A DNA stretch of 19,265 bases from an uncultured Butyrivibrio sp. (GCA_947169985.1 CAMVRW010000010.1:1-19265); one strand, 5' to 3'; counted from the first letter of the stretch, positions 1 to 8,442 are shown. Translations and numbers: made by a program. The notes: generated from the sequence alone by a model not told the origin.

Positions 1-1069
1 CTCTGTCCTCGCCCTCGTTAGGCTGCTCAACACCGCCGTTAAAGAAGAATGTAACGTGAGCATATTTCTCAGTCTCAGCTATACGAGCCTGCTTCATACC
101 CTTGTTTGCAAGCCACTCACCAAAGGTGTTGTTAAGAAGAACCTTCTTGAAGGCGATCTCCTTGTTAGGGATAAGAGGATCATAGTCTGTAAAGCATACG
201 TATGTAACGTCAAGTCTCTTTCCTCTATTGAACTTATCGAACTCATCGTCGCAGAAGCAGTGTGTGATCTCTCTTGCTCTGTCAGGACGGAAGTTGTAGA
301 AGATAATTGAATCTCCATCCTTAATAGTAGCAACAGGAGCACCATTCTTCATGATGACTGTAGGAATAACGAACTCGTCAGTCTTTCCGTTCTTGTAGGA
401 ATCAACCATGCACTGATGAGCAGAATCAGCCTTGTTGCCCTCACCCTTTGTAAGTGCGTTGTAAGCGATCTCTACACGGTCATAGTTGTTATCTCTGTCC
501 ATAGCATAGTAACGACCTGAGATTGAAGCAACTTCACCAACACCAAGCTCCTTCATCTTATCCTCAAGCTGCTGAACGAAATCAATACCACTCTCAGGAG
601 GAGTATCTCTTCCGTCAAGGAAACAGTGAACATAAACCTTATCAAGGCCATTCTTCTTAGCAAGCTCTAAAAGTCCATAGATATGTGTGATGTGGCTGTG
701 TACACCACCATCAGAAACAAGGCCATACATATGAAGAGCTGAATTCTTCTCCTTGCAGTTATTGATAGCTGCCATAAGACCTTCATTAGTGAAGAAATCA
801 CCGTCCTCAATAGACTTTGTGATCCTTGTGAGCTCCTGGTAAACAATTCTTCCTGCGCCCATGTTCATGTGGCCAACCTCTGAGTTACCCATCTGTCCGT
901 CAGGAAGTCCAACAGCAAGTCCGCTTGCATAGCCCTTTACAAAAGGATAATCCTTCATAAGGCCGTCCATAACAGGAGTATTTGCCATTGCAATGGCATT
1001 TGCCTCAGGATTGTCATTAAGGCCATATCCATCAAGAATCAAAAGTAATGTAGGTTTAGAACCTCTCAT
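1..1069 (-). CDS. gpmI: 2,3-bisphosphoglycerate-independent phosphoglycerate mutase, C-terminus cut by window start
   Basis: This enzyme interconverts 3- and 2-phosphoglycerate in glycolysis and gluconeogenesis, in the cytosol. The reading frame stays open to base 1 and gives about 356 residues of a family that is usually 505-515 long, so roughly the last 150 residues lie outside the window. The alkaline-phosphatase-like metal motif LILDGYG (Asp13) and the phosphoserine motif GQMGNSEVGHMNMG (Ser63) are both present. The insert domain shows DGGVHSH and the DGRDTPP loop, and the last visible residues contain KYAHVTFFFNGG, typical of GpmI. The start is ATG at 1069 (MRGSKPTLLLILDGYG) with a GGAGG ribosome binding site at about 1078-1082. 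GpmI enzymes of Bacillus and clostridia are known to depend on Mn2+. The gene has its own promoter and need not be part of the upstream operon. Confidence 0.97.
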   Translation of the reverse strand, partial: MRGSKPTLLLILDGYGLNDNPEANAIAMANTPVMDGLMKDYPFVKGYASGLAVGLPDGQMGNSEVGHMNMGAGRIVYQELTRITKSIEDGDFFTNEGLMAAINNCKEKNSALHMYGLVSDGGVHSHITHIYGLLELAKKNGLDKVYVHCFLDGRDTPPESGIDFVQQLEDKMKELGVGEVASISGRYYAMDRDNNYDRVEIAYNALTKGEGNKADSAHQCMVDSYKNGKTDEFVIPTVIMKNGAPVATIKDGDSIIFYNFRPDRAREITHCFCDDEFDKFNRGKRLDVTYVCFTDYDPLIPNKEIAFKKVLLNNTFGEWLANKGMKQARIAETEKYAHVTFFFNGGVEQPNEGEDR

Positions 1070-1121
1070 ATGTATATCCTCCATGTGAATCAAATTTAGA
1101 TTTACTTATTTATCCTTGCCT

Positions 1122-1151
1122 AGTATAGCTCATTGACCGGCAAAATGACAA
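1122..1151 (-). promoter_or_regulatory. Probable sigma-A promoter of gpmI
   Basis: On the minus strand TTGTCA (1146-1151) and TATACT (1122-1127) are separated by 18 bases, a near-consensus vegetative promoter. It lies about 50 bases upstream of the gpmI start, in the only gap between gpmI and the DUF4153 gene. No convincing terminator hairpin separates it from the DUF4153 stop at 1201, so some readthrough into gpmI is possible. Confidence 0.65.
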
Positions 1152-1200
1152 GCATTTAACAAAACCTTTAGAAATAAAAAAGGAATACCAGCATATAAAA

Positions 1201-2928
1201 TTAGTATAAATAATAGCCTCTGAGGTTTAGCTCAGTAATTTTCCCATAATCATCCTCTTCAAAGTAGATATAGGAAATGTACAGACGACTTCCATCCTTA
1301 AACTCTAAAGGTTCACGGATAAACTCTTTAAGATTGGAATCATAACCTGCGCCATTACCATTTGCTTCCATCTGACTTATAAGAAATGAAATATCCACCT
1401 TGCGTAATACAGCATCTCCGCTCTCGCTCTTAAGCTCCAAAGCAGCAGGATCGATCTCCTCCTCAAAACTATACATATCCACCTGAGACATGCTGTTATA
1501 ACCTGATACATCCACAACATCCCAGGTTGTCTCCGTGGAAAAACGGCTATGACGATCAGCGTAAGAAGCCAGCTTATGGTCCAGAAACTCGTCAACTTTT
1601 TCCTCAGTGTACTTGTTACCAAGGGTCCTAATGAATATTGTACCCTCAAGGCCTCCCTGATAAAGGATCTCATCATAGGCAGACTTAGCCCTGGCCAGAT
1701 CCTGGTCATCAACAGAAATCCCTGCAGCCATCTGCTCCACAACCTTTTCAACCACCTTCTTCTGGCTTCTGGTGACACAGGCGAACATATTTATTCCTGG
1801 AACGATCAATCCCGCCACCACAAAGGCAATGACCACAGGAAAAAGAAATCCTCCCAGTCCTTTACCCTTTATGAGCCTGAAAATGTAATAGCTCTCATAA
1901 AAGATTTCAAAAACTATCAGCATGATACCAGCATATCTGCTGGGTGTAATCCCATACTGATTAACCCTCATAAAAAGACACATGATCTGAATCACAATGA
2001 ATGGAATAAAAAGCAAAGGAAAAATCCTTAGCGCCTTAAGATACCTTCCCTCCATGCAGCCCTGAGCCATTGTCCAGATACAGATACCGCATGCAAAAAG
2101 AGCTGTCACAATAGTAAATGCTTCATTGGAAGGAAAGGTCCAGGTAACAAGGATCTTAATTATATATACATATACGATTACAAAAGCTACCGCCAGAATA
2201 CCAGGAAACACATAGCCCATCATGACAGTACCAAACTTTGAAATAGTCACAGAAGGCTTTGAAAGAGCCATTAGCAGCGCCGTATAGGCCATCAGGCCTG
2301 TGACTATTGCCATGACAAATTCCACAGCATCAATATCCTTTATCAGCAGGGAGAAAACCCAGACAATGCAAAGTGATCCAAGAAGTATAACTCCATAGGC
2401 CAGATATCCCTTCATGATCCCAAGAAAACCTTTTACACTGTAATTCTCAAAGGACACTCCACACTTCTTATACAAAAAGAATATTCCACTGCAGATACAA
2501 ATTGCCAGATATACATAGAAGAACCTCAAAAACAGCTCTTTTGTGTCAGATGTGGATAATCCCAATATCTGAATGTCCGTGTTATATGGAAGTACCTGAA
2601 ACAATGCATAAACTGCGCTGAAAGCTGCTCCAAGAAGCACAACAATAAAATATACCAGCGATTTACTGATCTGCTTTAAACTCTCTATCCTTCCTATCAT
2701 TCTTTTATATTTGAAATTAGATTCGCACAGGAAGAAAGCTGCAGTTATGGACAAAAGAAAATAACGGATGAATGTAAGTGTGTTATCAAAAATCTTTGGA
2801 AATTCCAGTTCATAGCTATAGCTAAGAATTGCCAGAAGAAGGCATGATGAAAAAAACGTGACAACAGAAAAAGGGTGCTCCTTTAGTATCTCCTTAGCAC
2901 CTGCTTTTAATTTATTAACCCACAACAT
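1201..2928 (-). CDS. DUF4153-family polytopic membrane protein
   Basis: This is a membrane protein of unknown function, 575 residues long. About 11 hydrophobic segments fill residues 20-382. A soluble, charged C-terminal part of about 190 residues (385-575) carries no motif I recognise. The segment VNQYGITPSRYAGI (323-336), lying between two membrane helices, resembles the conserved Y-G-(I/L)-T-x-x-R-Y core that I associate with DUF4153 proteins, which supports the family call. It is the last gene of a four-gene run and starts 6 bases after the stop of the CDF exporter gene. Its ribosome binding site AAAAGGAG overlaps the end of that gene, so the two are probably translated together. Co-transcription with a metal exporter suggests an envelope or transport-related role, but nothing in the protein identifies a substrate. 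Confidence 0.75.
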   Translation of the reverse strand: MLWVNKLKAGAKEILKEHPFSVVTFFSSCLLLAILSYSYELEFPKIFDNTLTFIRYFLLSITAAFFLCESNFKYKRMIGRIESLKQISKSLVYFIVVLLGAAFSAVYALFQVLPYNTDIQILGLSTSDTKELFLRFFYVYLAICICSGIFFLYKKCGVSFENYSVKGFLGIMKGYLAYGVILLGSLCIVWVFSLLIKDIDAVEFVMAIVTGLMAYTALLMALSKPSVTISKFGTVMMGYVFPGILAVAFVIVYVYIIKILVTWTFPSNEAFTIVTALFACGICIWTMAQGCMEGRYLKALRIFPLLFIPFIVIQIMCLFMRVNQYGITPSRYAGIMLIVFEIFYESYYIFRLIKGKGLGGFLFPVVIAFVVAGLIVPGINMFACVTRSQKKVVEKVVEQMAAGISVDDQDLARAKSAYDEILYQGGLEGTIFIRTLGNKYTEEKVDEFLDHKLASYADRHSRFSTETTWDVVDVSGYNSMSQVDMYSFEEEIDPAALELKSESGDAVLRKVDISFLISQMEANGNGAGYDSNLKEFIREPLEFKDGSRLYISYIYFEEDDYGKITELNLRGYYLY

Positions 2929-2934
2929 ACTTTT

Positions 2935-4104
2935 TTACTCCTTTTCGGCCTTATCAATTGTAATATCGAGAGCATATTCAGGAGCATATTCCTTCATCTC
3001 ATCCTGAAGAAGGCCTAAAAGCTCCTCGTCTTTAACATGATATTTATATGGAACTTCCAGATCGAAAGCCACTCTCTCACCGTCTTCATCCTTTACGATC
3101 CTGCAGTCATGGAACTTAAGCTTAGGATCAATATCCTCAAGGCAAAGCCTTAACCATTGCTTTAATTCTCTGGTCTTCCTGTCACTGTCATTTACAGGAT
3201 CCACGTGGATCACAGCTGTGCAGTGATATTTGGTCCTCAGCTCTTTTTCTATATGATCCACACTGTCATGAACCTCAACAATATTCTTATAATCAGGAAC
3301 CTCCACATGAAGAGACATCATTATCCTGCTGGGGCCATAGTTATGGACCACTATGTCATGAACCCCCAAAATTCCTTCATGGCAAAGAACTGTTTCCTCA
3401 ATATCCTTTATAAAGGCCTTGCTTGGTGGCTCTCCCAAAAGTGGATTGATGGTATCTTTTGCAGCGTCAATGCCTGCTTTTACAACAAAAAGTCCCACAA
3501 TAAGTCCGCCAAATCCATCCACGTTGAAACTGGTAAAATGGGAAACAAAAACTGAAACCAGGACTATGCTGGTTGATAAAACATCAGAAAGGCTGTCTAT
3601 AGCCGTAGATTTTAAAGTAGGGCTCTCTATAGCCGTAGAAGCCTGAATATTGGCTCCGAACATAATAAGCTTGATAATAATGGAAATTACAAGAATAACT
3701 CCGATAGTGCCGTTAAAAAGCACCTCTTCAGGAGTAAATATCCTCTTTGCTGAGCTCTGTAAAAGCTCAACTCCCATGATGATAATAAAAAGAGATACGA
3801 TAAGACCTGCTACGTACTCAAGCCTTCCGTGGCCAAAGGGATGTTCTTCATCCGCCTCTGCTCCTGAGAGCTTGAATCCAATTACAGTCACAAGGGAAGA
3901 TGCCACATCAGATAGATTATTAAGGGCATCAGAAAAGATAGCCAGTGACCCACTTATAAGACCTGCCATGATCTTTATGATCACCAGAATAATATTTAAG
4001 GCAATGCCAAAAACACCACTTAAGATGCCATAGCGTTGCCTTACAACAGGGTCTTCCACCCGTTTATAGTCTTTAATAAAGAATTTAGCAAGAAAACAGA
4101 TCAT
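2935..4104 (-). CDS. Cation diffusion facilitator (CDF) exporter, MntE-like, probably manganese
   Basis: This is a proton-driven divalent-metal exporter of the CDF family in the cytoplasmic membrane, 389 residues long. Transmembrane helix 2 has SDALNNLSD, which places an N-x-x-x-D pair at Asn62/Asp66, and helix 5 has AIDSLSD, with Asp170/Asp174. Zinc CDFs normally carry His in the helix 5 pair, whereas the N-D-D-D set is that of the pneumococcal manganese exporter MntE. The HPFGHGRLEY loop after helix 2 (88-97) is a general CDF signature. A cytoplasmic domain covers about 210-300, and a further roughly 85-residue C-terminal extension follows, longer than in YiiP-type proteins. The ATG overlaps the thiN stop by 4 bases (ATGA), so translation is coupled. 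The CDF family is certain; manganese specificity is inferred from the site residues. Confidence 0.9.
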   Translation of the reverse strand: MICFLAKFFIKDYKRVEDPVVRQRYGILSGVFGIALNIILVIIKIMAGLISGSLAIFSDALNNLSDVASSLVTVIGFKLSGAEADEEHPFGHGRLEYVAGLIVSLFIIIMGVELLQSSAKRIFTPEEVLFNGTIGVILVISIIIKLIMFGANIQASTAIESPTLKSTAIDSLSDVLSTSIVLVSVFVSHFTSFNVDGFGGLIVGLFVVKAGIDAAKDTINPLLGEPPSKAFIKDIEETVLCHEGILGVHDIVVHNYGPSRIMMSLHVEVPDYKNIVEVHDSVDHIEKELRTKYHCTAVIHVDPVNDSDRKTRELKQWLRLCLEDIDPKLKFHDCRIVKDEDGERVAFDLEVPYKYHVKDEELLGLLQDEMKEYAPEYALDITIDKAEKE

Positions 4105-4781
4105 TGTCCCCAGAAAACCGTCACAAGCAAAGTACCATCCTCAACGGTTATCTCTGCCTCCTCATCGATTATAAACTCGTTGCTGACGCCAAGTGGGAAG
4201 TCATTCGTAAGAACGCCTCCTTCCATATTATACATCAGCCCTCTCAAAGATACACCCTTTGAAACCTCTGAGAGTGAGAAAACTGAAAGCATACCTGTAT
4301 TGCTACGGTTGAATCTCACCGTTTCATTCTCTGCGATCATGAGCATTGTGTCCCTGCCCATAATATAGCCCTTACCGCCATGGCGCTTTATAAACAGCAG
4401 GGTCTGTATATTGGCGAAGGAATGATCGAAACGCCTTCCCCCAAGTGCTCCATACAGATAGAACTTCCTGTAGCCCTTTTCAAGACCGATTCTGACAGCC
4501 TTTAAAGTATCTGTATCATCCTTCCTGACATCCAGCTCCATGATCCTTGATGGGTCAAGACGTGCAATCTCCTGAAGACCACTCATAAAATCAGGGCCTT
4601 CCTCTCTTGCAGAATCAAAGTCTCCCACAATCAGATCCGGAAGAATACCCAGCTGCTGGGCAAACTTAAATCCCGCGTCGCAGGCTATGCAAAAATCTCC
4701 ATCATTAAGATCAATATCGATCCCCGGAAATTCACCTGCTGAGATTATCACGCATTTCGGTTCAATCTTCGCTTCATCCAT
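4101..4781 (-). CDS. thiN: Thiamine pyrophosphokinase
   Basis: This enzyme transfers pyrophosphate from ATP to thiamine, giving thiamine diphosphate, in the cytosol. The 226 residues match the usual length. The family motifs are in order: ACDAG (33-37), the metal and nucleotide site GDFDS (53-57), RKDDTDT (86-92), and the thiamine-side loop GALGGRRFDH (111-120). The C-terminal half is the small beta-rich thiamine-binding domain. Start is ATG at 4781, 2 bases after the stop of the TPR gene, with only a weak AAGAG site, so it is probably coupled to upstream translation. I found no TPP riboswitch upstream of the operon. In many Firmicutes thiN sits with rsgA-rpe, so its place here between a TPR protein and a metal exporter is less usual. 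Confidence 0.95.
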   Translation of the reverse strand: MDEAKIEPKCVIISAGEFPGIDIDLNDGDFCIACDAGFKFAQQLGILPDLIVGDFDSAREEGPDFMSGLQEIARLDPSRIMELDVRKDDTDTLKAVRIGLEKGYRKFYLYGALGGRRFDHSFANIQTLLFIKRHGGKGYIMGRDTMLMIAENETVRFNRSNTGMLSVFSLSEVSKGVSLRGLMYNMEGGVLTNDFPLGVSNEFIIDEEAEITVEDGTLLVTVFWGQ

Positions 4782-4783
4782 AA

Positions 4784-6196
4784 TTATGCTCTTATTCTGG
4801 ACTCTATAGTATCAATATCCATGGTCCATTCGTTAGGGCCACCCCAGTCTCCCACTATTGTTTCAACTTCTTCGCCATCCTGAAGTGTAACTGTGGTGCT
4901 GAGTCTGTAGTTCATCTTTGGAACCTTTGTAGCCTTACCGGATGTAATATAGCTGTAAAGATAGGTTACGTCATATTTTGTATGAGGATAATAGTTGTCC
5001 TCTAAAGAAGCAGGCTCATAGGAAATGGAGTTCCTCTGGATTCCGTCATCCTCAAAGAAATTAGCCCAAAGAGTTATGACTCCCTTTGTTGTAGGATTCT
5101 CTTCAAAATTAAGGAATCTATAGGACCACTGCCCATCAGTGTTATTAAGAACAATAGCCTCTCTGCAGATTGGAACATAAGTTGTGTTCTCCTGAGGAGT
5201 AGCCTCCTTGTTAAGGAAGATATTCCTGAGTTTAATGTATTCATCAGAAACAACAAAGTTCCTCAGTTCATCTACATTACCCACATCAAGCTGAGTAAAG
5301 ATATCTGCAAAAACCGCCTGAACTTCCTGTGAATTGGTAAGGCAGGCTTTCATGGATGTAACATTATCAGAAGTTCCTACCTTCTCTTCTATGGAGGTCA
5401 TAAGCGCCTCATAGGAAGCCACATCCTCATAGTTCATGGTAAAAGAAATATCTCCAGGTGTAGCATACTTGAAAATGACTTCCTTAAGTTCATCGCTTGG
5501 AGACTGCTCATATACATCCAAAAGCTCTTTTACAAAGGACTCATACTCACCATATGAAAAGACTGCTGTGCCTTCCTCAGAAGAATATGTGGCACAATCA
5601 GATCTGAAAAGCGCATCCTGACAATAGCTGTATGCATCAGTAAATACTCTTGAATATGCTGCATCAAGGAGCTCAATGGCATCCTTATTGGTATTATCTT
5701 CTGAAAGTACTCCAACTATGCTAAGAACAGTCTTCATATCAGCCTTCTTGGTATTGAGGGCATCTACTGCCTCATTGAGAATAACTGCGTGATAGTTGTC
5801 AAGAAGGCCAGTGTTCTCAGTATTCTGCCATCCATCATAAAGAATCTGCTTAGCGGACTCAGAATCGTCTATTGAAAGATAAGCACCCGCCATATTGGAA
5901 TAAGCGGTAACTGAGTGCTTGTCGATCTGGATAGCTGTCTCATAGGAATCAATAGCAGCCTCATAATCTGCAACCCGAGAGTACTTATCTCCTGCTGCGA
6001 TTGCCTTATTAACCTTTACTATTGGAAGATGATTGTAAACTGTAAAACCACCTGCGACTACAGCCACTGTAGCTGCTGATATGATCGCTATTTTCTTAAG
6101 ATCAAAGTGCTTTTTCTTTTTGTGACTTCTGACCTTTATATTTGATGAGTAACTTCTGTCTACCTGTCTGAAATTCTGTGTTCTTGTAGTGCTCAA
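4784..6196 (-). CDS. Membrane-anchored tetratricopeptide-repeat protein
   Basis: This is a 470-residue protein with a basic N-terminus (about 1-35, including HKKKKHFDLKK), one hydrophobic segment at about 36-54, and a large domain that probably faces outward. At least two TPR units lie at about 60-140, with the pattern ADYEAAIDSYETAIQIDKHSVTAYSN followed by an A-x-Y-L-x-x-x-D-x-x-S-A-K unit. The remaining 300 or so residues are acidic and match no family I know. TPR domains bind proteins, so a scaffold or assembly role in the envelope is plausible but unproven. The only possible start is TTG at 6196: an in-frame TAA lies three codons upstream, and no in-frame ATG follows until the TPR region. 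A TAAGG site at 6206-6210 supports TTG. It is the first gene of the operon. Confidence 0.85.
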   Translation of the reverse strand: MSTTRTQNFRQVDRSYSSNIKVRSHKKKKHFDLKKIAIISAATVAVVAGGFTVYNHLPIVKVNKAIAAGDKYSRVADYEAAIDSYETAIQIDKHSVTAYSNMAGAYLSIDDSESAKQILYDGWQNTENTGLLDNYHAVILNEAVDALNTKKADMKTVLSIVGVLSEDNTNKDAIELLDAAYSRVFTDAYSYCQDALFRSDCATYSSEEGTAVFSYGEYESFVKELLDVYEQSPSDELKEVIFKYATPGDISFTMNYEDVASYEALMTSIEEKVGTSDNVTSMKACLTNSQEVQAVFADIFTQLDVGNVDELRNFVVSDEYIKLRNIFLNKEATPQENTTYVPICREAIVLNNTDGQWSYRFLNFEENPTTKGVITLWANFFEDDGIQRNSISYEPASLEDNYYPHTKYDVTYLYSYITSGKATKVPKMNYRLSTTVTLQDGEEVETIVGDWGGPNEWTMDIDTIESRIRA

Positions 6197-6303
6197 AACT
6201 TTTTACCTTACTTCCCAAAAACCAAAAATTAATGCAACAAAAGAAGCCATATGCTAATAATCCCCCACATATAGTTTCTCCAACATTCGTACACACTTTT
6301 GAT

Positions 6304-6332
6304 AGTATAGCATAAGAATCCTAAATTCTAAA
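6304..6332 (-). promoter_or_regulatory. Probable promoter of the TPR-thiN-CDF-DUF4153 operon
   Basis: On the minus strand TTTAGA (6327-6332) and TATACT (6304-6309) are 17 bases apart. Transcription would start near 6297, giving a leader of about 100 bases before the TTG start codon. It is the only good promoter-like pair upstream of the four packed genes. Confidence 0.55.
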
Positions 6333-6364
6333 GAAAAAATTCATATTTTCTTAACATTTTCATT

Positions 6365-6394
6365 TTGACTAAAATCTTGAAAATACGACACAAT
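6365..6394 (+). promoter_or_regulatory. Candidate promoter of the RpiB-family gene
   Basis: TTGACT (6365-6370) and CACAAT (6389-6394) are separated by 18 bases, about 90 bases upstream of the start codon. The -35 box is good and the -10 box is weak. An alternative -10 box, TAAAAT at 6431-6436, lies nearer the gene without a good -35. Confidence 0.3.
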
Positions 6395-6482
6395 CAGCCC
6401 AAAGCCGTGGACATGGGCACTTGATGAAAATAAAATATCTTTAGGTAAAAGAACTATTTCTTTAATGTTTGGAGGTACAAAA

Positions 6483-7127
6483 ATGAAAATTGCTCTTATC
6501 AATGAAAACAGCCAGGCTGCCAAGAACGAGATGATCTACAAGGCTCTTAAAAAGGTAGCTGACCAGCACGGCTTTGAAGTTTTTAACTACGGAATGTACT
6601 CTGCTGAGGATGAGGCACAGCTTACATACGTTCAGAACGGTATTCTTGCCTGTGTTCTTCTCAACTCAGGTGCAGCTGACTATGTTGTAACAGGCTGCGG
6701 AACCGGAGAAGGCGCTATGCTTGCTTGCAACAGCTTCCCTGGTGTTATCTGCGGACATGTAACAGACCCTCTTGATGCCTATACCTTTGCTCAGGTAAAT
6801 GACGGAAATGCCATCTCCATGAACTTTGCTCTTAAGTCAGGCTGGGGCGCTGAGCTCAATCTTGAGTACAGCTTTGAAAAGCTCTTCTCAGAGGAAAGTG
6901 GTCAGGGATATCCAAGAGAAAGAGCTGTTCCTGAGCAGCGCAACAAAAAGATCCTTGATGAGGTAAGAAAAAAGACTCTGGTTCAGGATGTTCCAGCAAT
7001 CCTCAAGAGCCTTGATCAGGACCTTGTAAAGGGTGCTTTCTCAGGTCCTCACTTCCTTGAATACTTCGATGCAAATGCAAAGGATGAAGATATCAAGAAG
7101 GCTGTTCATGAGATTCTCGGTAAATAA
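6483..7127 (+). CDS. RpiB/LacA/LacB-family sugar isomerase, DhuI-like
   Basis: This is a ketol-isomerase of the ribose-5-phosphate isomerase B superfamily, 214 residues long and cytosolic. The catalytic loop TGCGTGEGAM (70-79) carries the cysteine, Cys72, that acts as base in the family. Classic RpiB and LacAB proteins are about 140-170 residues. This one adds a C-terminal extension of about 70 residues, including YPRERAVPEQRNKKIL. That architecture and the N-terminus MKIALINENSQA match, from memory, the streptococcal DhuI type, which isomerises 4-deoxy-L-threo-5-hexulose uronate released from unsaturated uronic acids. A DhuI role is therefore possible, but plain pentose-phosphate isomerase activity cannot be excluded. 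An ATG at 6465 is in frame, but ATG 6483 follows a GGAGGT site (6471-6476) by 6 bases and is preferred. It is transcribed alone, with its own terminator. Confidence 0.88.
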   Translation: MKIALINENSQAAKNEMIYKALKKVADQHGFEVFNYGMYSAEDEAQLTYVQNGILACVLLNSGAADYVVTGCGTGEGAMLACNSFPGVICGHVTDPLDAYTFAQVNDGNAISMNFALKSGWGAELNLEYSFEKLFSEESGQGYPRERAVPEQRNKKILDEVRKKTLVQDVPAILKSLDQDLVKGAFSGPHFLEYFDANAKDEDIKKAVHEILGK

Positions 7128-7140
7128 TTTCTAATAATAA

Positions 7141-7173
7141 GTGCCAGGGTTTAATCCCTGGCACATTTTTATT
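7141..7173 (+). terminator. Intrinsic terminator of the RpiB-family gene
   Basis: GTGCCAGGG (7141-7149) and CCCTGGCAC (7156-7164) form a perfect 9-bp stem with loop TTTAAT, followed by ATTTTTATT. It starts 13 bases after the stop codon. Confidence 0.92.
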
Positions 7174-7183
7174 AAAGATGCTA

Positions 7184-7222
7184 CACAAAAAAAGCGAGTT
7201 CCAAGTACCGGAACTCGCTTTT
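7184..7222 (-). terminator. Intrinsic terminator of ackA
   Basis: AAAAGCGAGTTCC (7190-7202) and GGAACTCGCTTTT (7210-7222) form a perfect 13-bp stem with a 7-base loop. Read on the minus strand it is followed by a run of T (complement of 7187-7193), in the right place about 27 bases after the ackA stop. On the plus strand the T run is shorter, so it may also act weakly as a backup for the gene on the left. Confidence 0.9.
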
Positions 7223-7248
7223 AATAAAAGCTTTAGGATTTGTATATA

Positions 7249-8442
7249 TTATTTACACAATTCAAACGTATCTCTTGCAATAGCAAGCTCTTCGTTTGTA
7301 GGAACAACCATAAGTGTTACCTTTGAGTCAGCGCCAGAGATAGTCTTCTCCTCACCACGAACCTTGTTAGCCTCAGCATCTACTGTAGCGCCAAGGAATG
7401 AAAGTCTTTCGCAGATAAGTCCTCTTGTGAAGCCGCTGTTCTCACCTACACCTGCTGTAAAGCAGATTGCATCAACACCGCCCATAGCTGCTGTGTATGA
7501 ACCGATGTACTTAGCTACTCTGTAAGTGAATGCATCAACTGCTCTCTTTGCACCCTCATCTCCCTTAAGATATGCATCCTCAAGGTCTCTGAAGTCTGAT
7601 GAAAGATCGTTTGAAAGTCCAAATACACCTGACTTCTTGTTGAGAAGATTTGTAACATCAGCTACTGTTGAGCCTTCCTTCTTCATGATGAACTCAACAA
7701 CAGAAGGATCGATATCTCCTGTTCTTGTTCCCATGATAAGTCCCTCAAGTGGTGTAAGACCCATGGATGTATCGATGCACTTTCCGTCCTTTACAGCTGA
7801 AATTGATGCGCCGTTTCCAAGGTGGCAAACAATGAGCTTAAGGTCCTTAATGTCTTTTCCAAGAAGCTCTGCAGCTCTCTTGCTTACATAAGAATGGCTG
7901 GTTCCGTGGAAGCCGTATCTTCTGATACCGTACTTCTCGTAGTATGAGTATGGAAGTCCGTAAAGGTAAGCTTCCTGAGGCATTGTCTGATGGAATGCTG
8001 TATCAAATACTGCAACCATAGGAACTCCAGGCATTACCTTCTCGCAAGCTCTGATACCGATAAGGTTTGCCGGATTGTGAAGAGGAGCAAGATCTGAAAC
8101 CTCCTCGATTGCCTTAATTACTTCCTCGTTGATAACTACAGACTTTGTGAACTTCTCACCGCCGTGAACGATACGATGTCCTACAGCGCCGATCTCTTCA
8201 AGCTTAACAACACCGTTCTCAGCATTTGTAAGAGCCTCGATAACCATCTCGATAGCCTTGTTGTGATCAGGCATTGGCTCAACCTTAGTGATCTTGTCCT
8301 TGCCAGCAGGTGTGTAAACGATCTGGCTTCCGTCGATTCCGATTCTCTCGCAAAGGCCCTTGCATATAACAGCCTCTGAATCTGAATCAATAAGCTGGAA
8401 CTTAAGTGATGAGCTGCCACAGTTAATTACAAGTATTTTCAT
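7249..8442 (-). CDS. ackA: Acetate kinase
   Basis: This enzyme converts acetyl phosphate and ADP to acetate and ATP, the energy-yielding step of acetate fermentation, in the cytosol. The 397 residues are full length. The N-terminal ASKHA signature is [11 protein letters not shown] (5-15). The catalytic residues known from the Methanosarcina enzyme are visible at nearly the same numbers: Arg90 in GHRIVHGG, Asp147 in VFDTAFHQ, His179 in GFHGTSH, and the arginine of [10 protein letters not shown]. Start is ATG at 8442 with an AAAGAGGT site 5-6 bases upstream. No phosphotransacetylase gene (pta) adjoins it here, so the gene stands alone between its promoter and its terminator. Confidence 0.98.
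   Translation of the reverse strand: MKILVINCGSSSLKFQLIDSDSEAVICKGLCERIGIDGSQIVYTPAGKDKITKVEPMPDHNKAIEMVIEALTNAENGVVKLEEIGAVGHRIVHGGEKFTKSVVINEEVIKAIEEVSDLAPLHNPANLIGIRACEKVMPGVPMVAVFDTAFHQTMPQEAYLYGLPYSYYEKYGIRRYGFHGTSHSYVSKRAAELLGKDIKDLKLIVCHLGNGASISAVKDGKCIDTSMGLTPLEGLIMGTRTGDIDPSVVEFIMKKEGSTVADVTNLLNKKSGVFGLSNDLSSDFRDLEDAYLKGDEGAKRAVDAFTYRVAKYIGSYTAAMGGVDAICFTAGVGENSGFTRGLICERLSFLGATVDAEANKVRGEEKTISGADSKVTLMVVPTNEELAIARDTFELCK

Larger units (their letters stand above)
6197..6482. other. Divergent intergenic region between the TPR operon and the RpiB-family gene
   Basis: This AT-rich stretch of 286 bases holds outward promoters for both neighbours and a leader of roughly 100 bases before the TPR gene. 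I see no RNA gene, no strong hairpin and no recognisable riboswitch core in it. Confidence 0.6.

Noticed and set aside
94..345. Minus-strand frame of 83 codons
   Set aside because: It lies inside gpmI in another frame, while the gpmI frame gives clear family motifs.
1549..2031. Plus-strand 160-codon frame opposite the DUF4153 gene
   Set aside because: Composition is that of an antisense shadow, with no ribosome binding site or recognisable domain.
6102..6296. Minus-strand 64-codon frame with a hydrophobic stretch in the leader of the TPR gene, starting with GTG
   Set aside because: It would start at or within a base or two of the predicted transcription start, has no ribosome binding site, and overlaps the TPR gene out of frame. 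A leader peptide is conceivable but unsupported.
6197..6310. TPP riboswitch upstream of the operon with thiN
   Set aside because: I see no THI-box core in the leader; thiN would also be the second gene.
6465..6482. Upstream in-frame ATG for the RpiB-family gene
   Set aside because: The GGAGGT ribosome binding site lies inside this extension and points to ATG 6483, where the family N-terminus begins.
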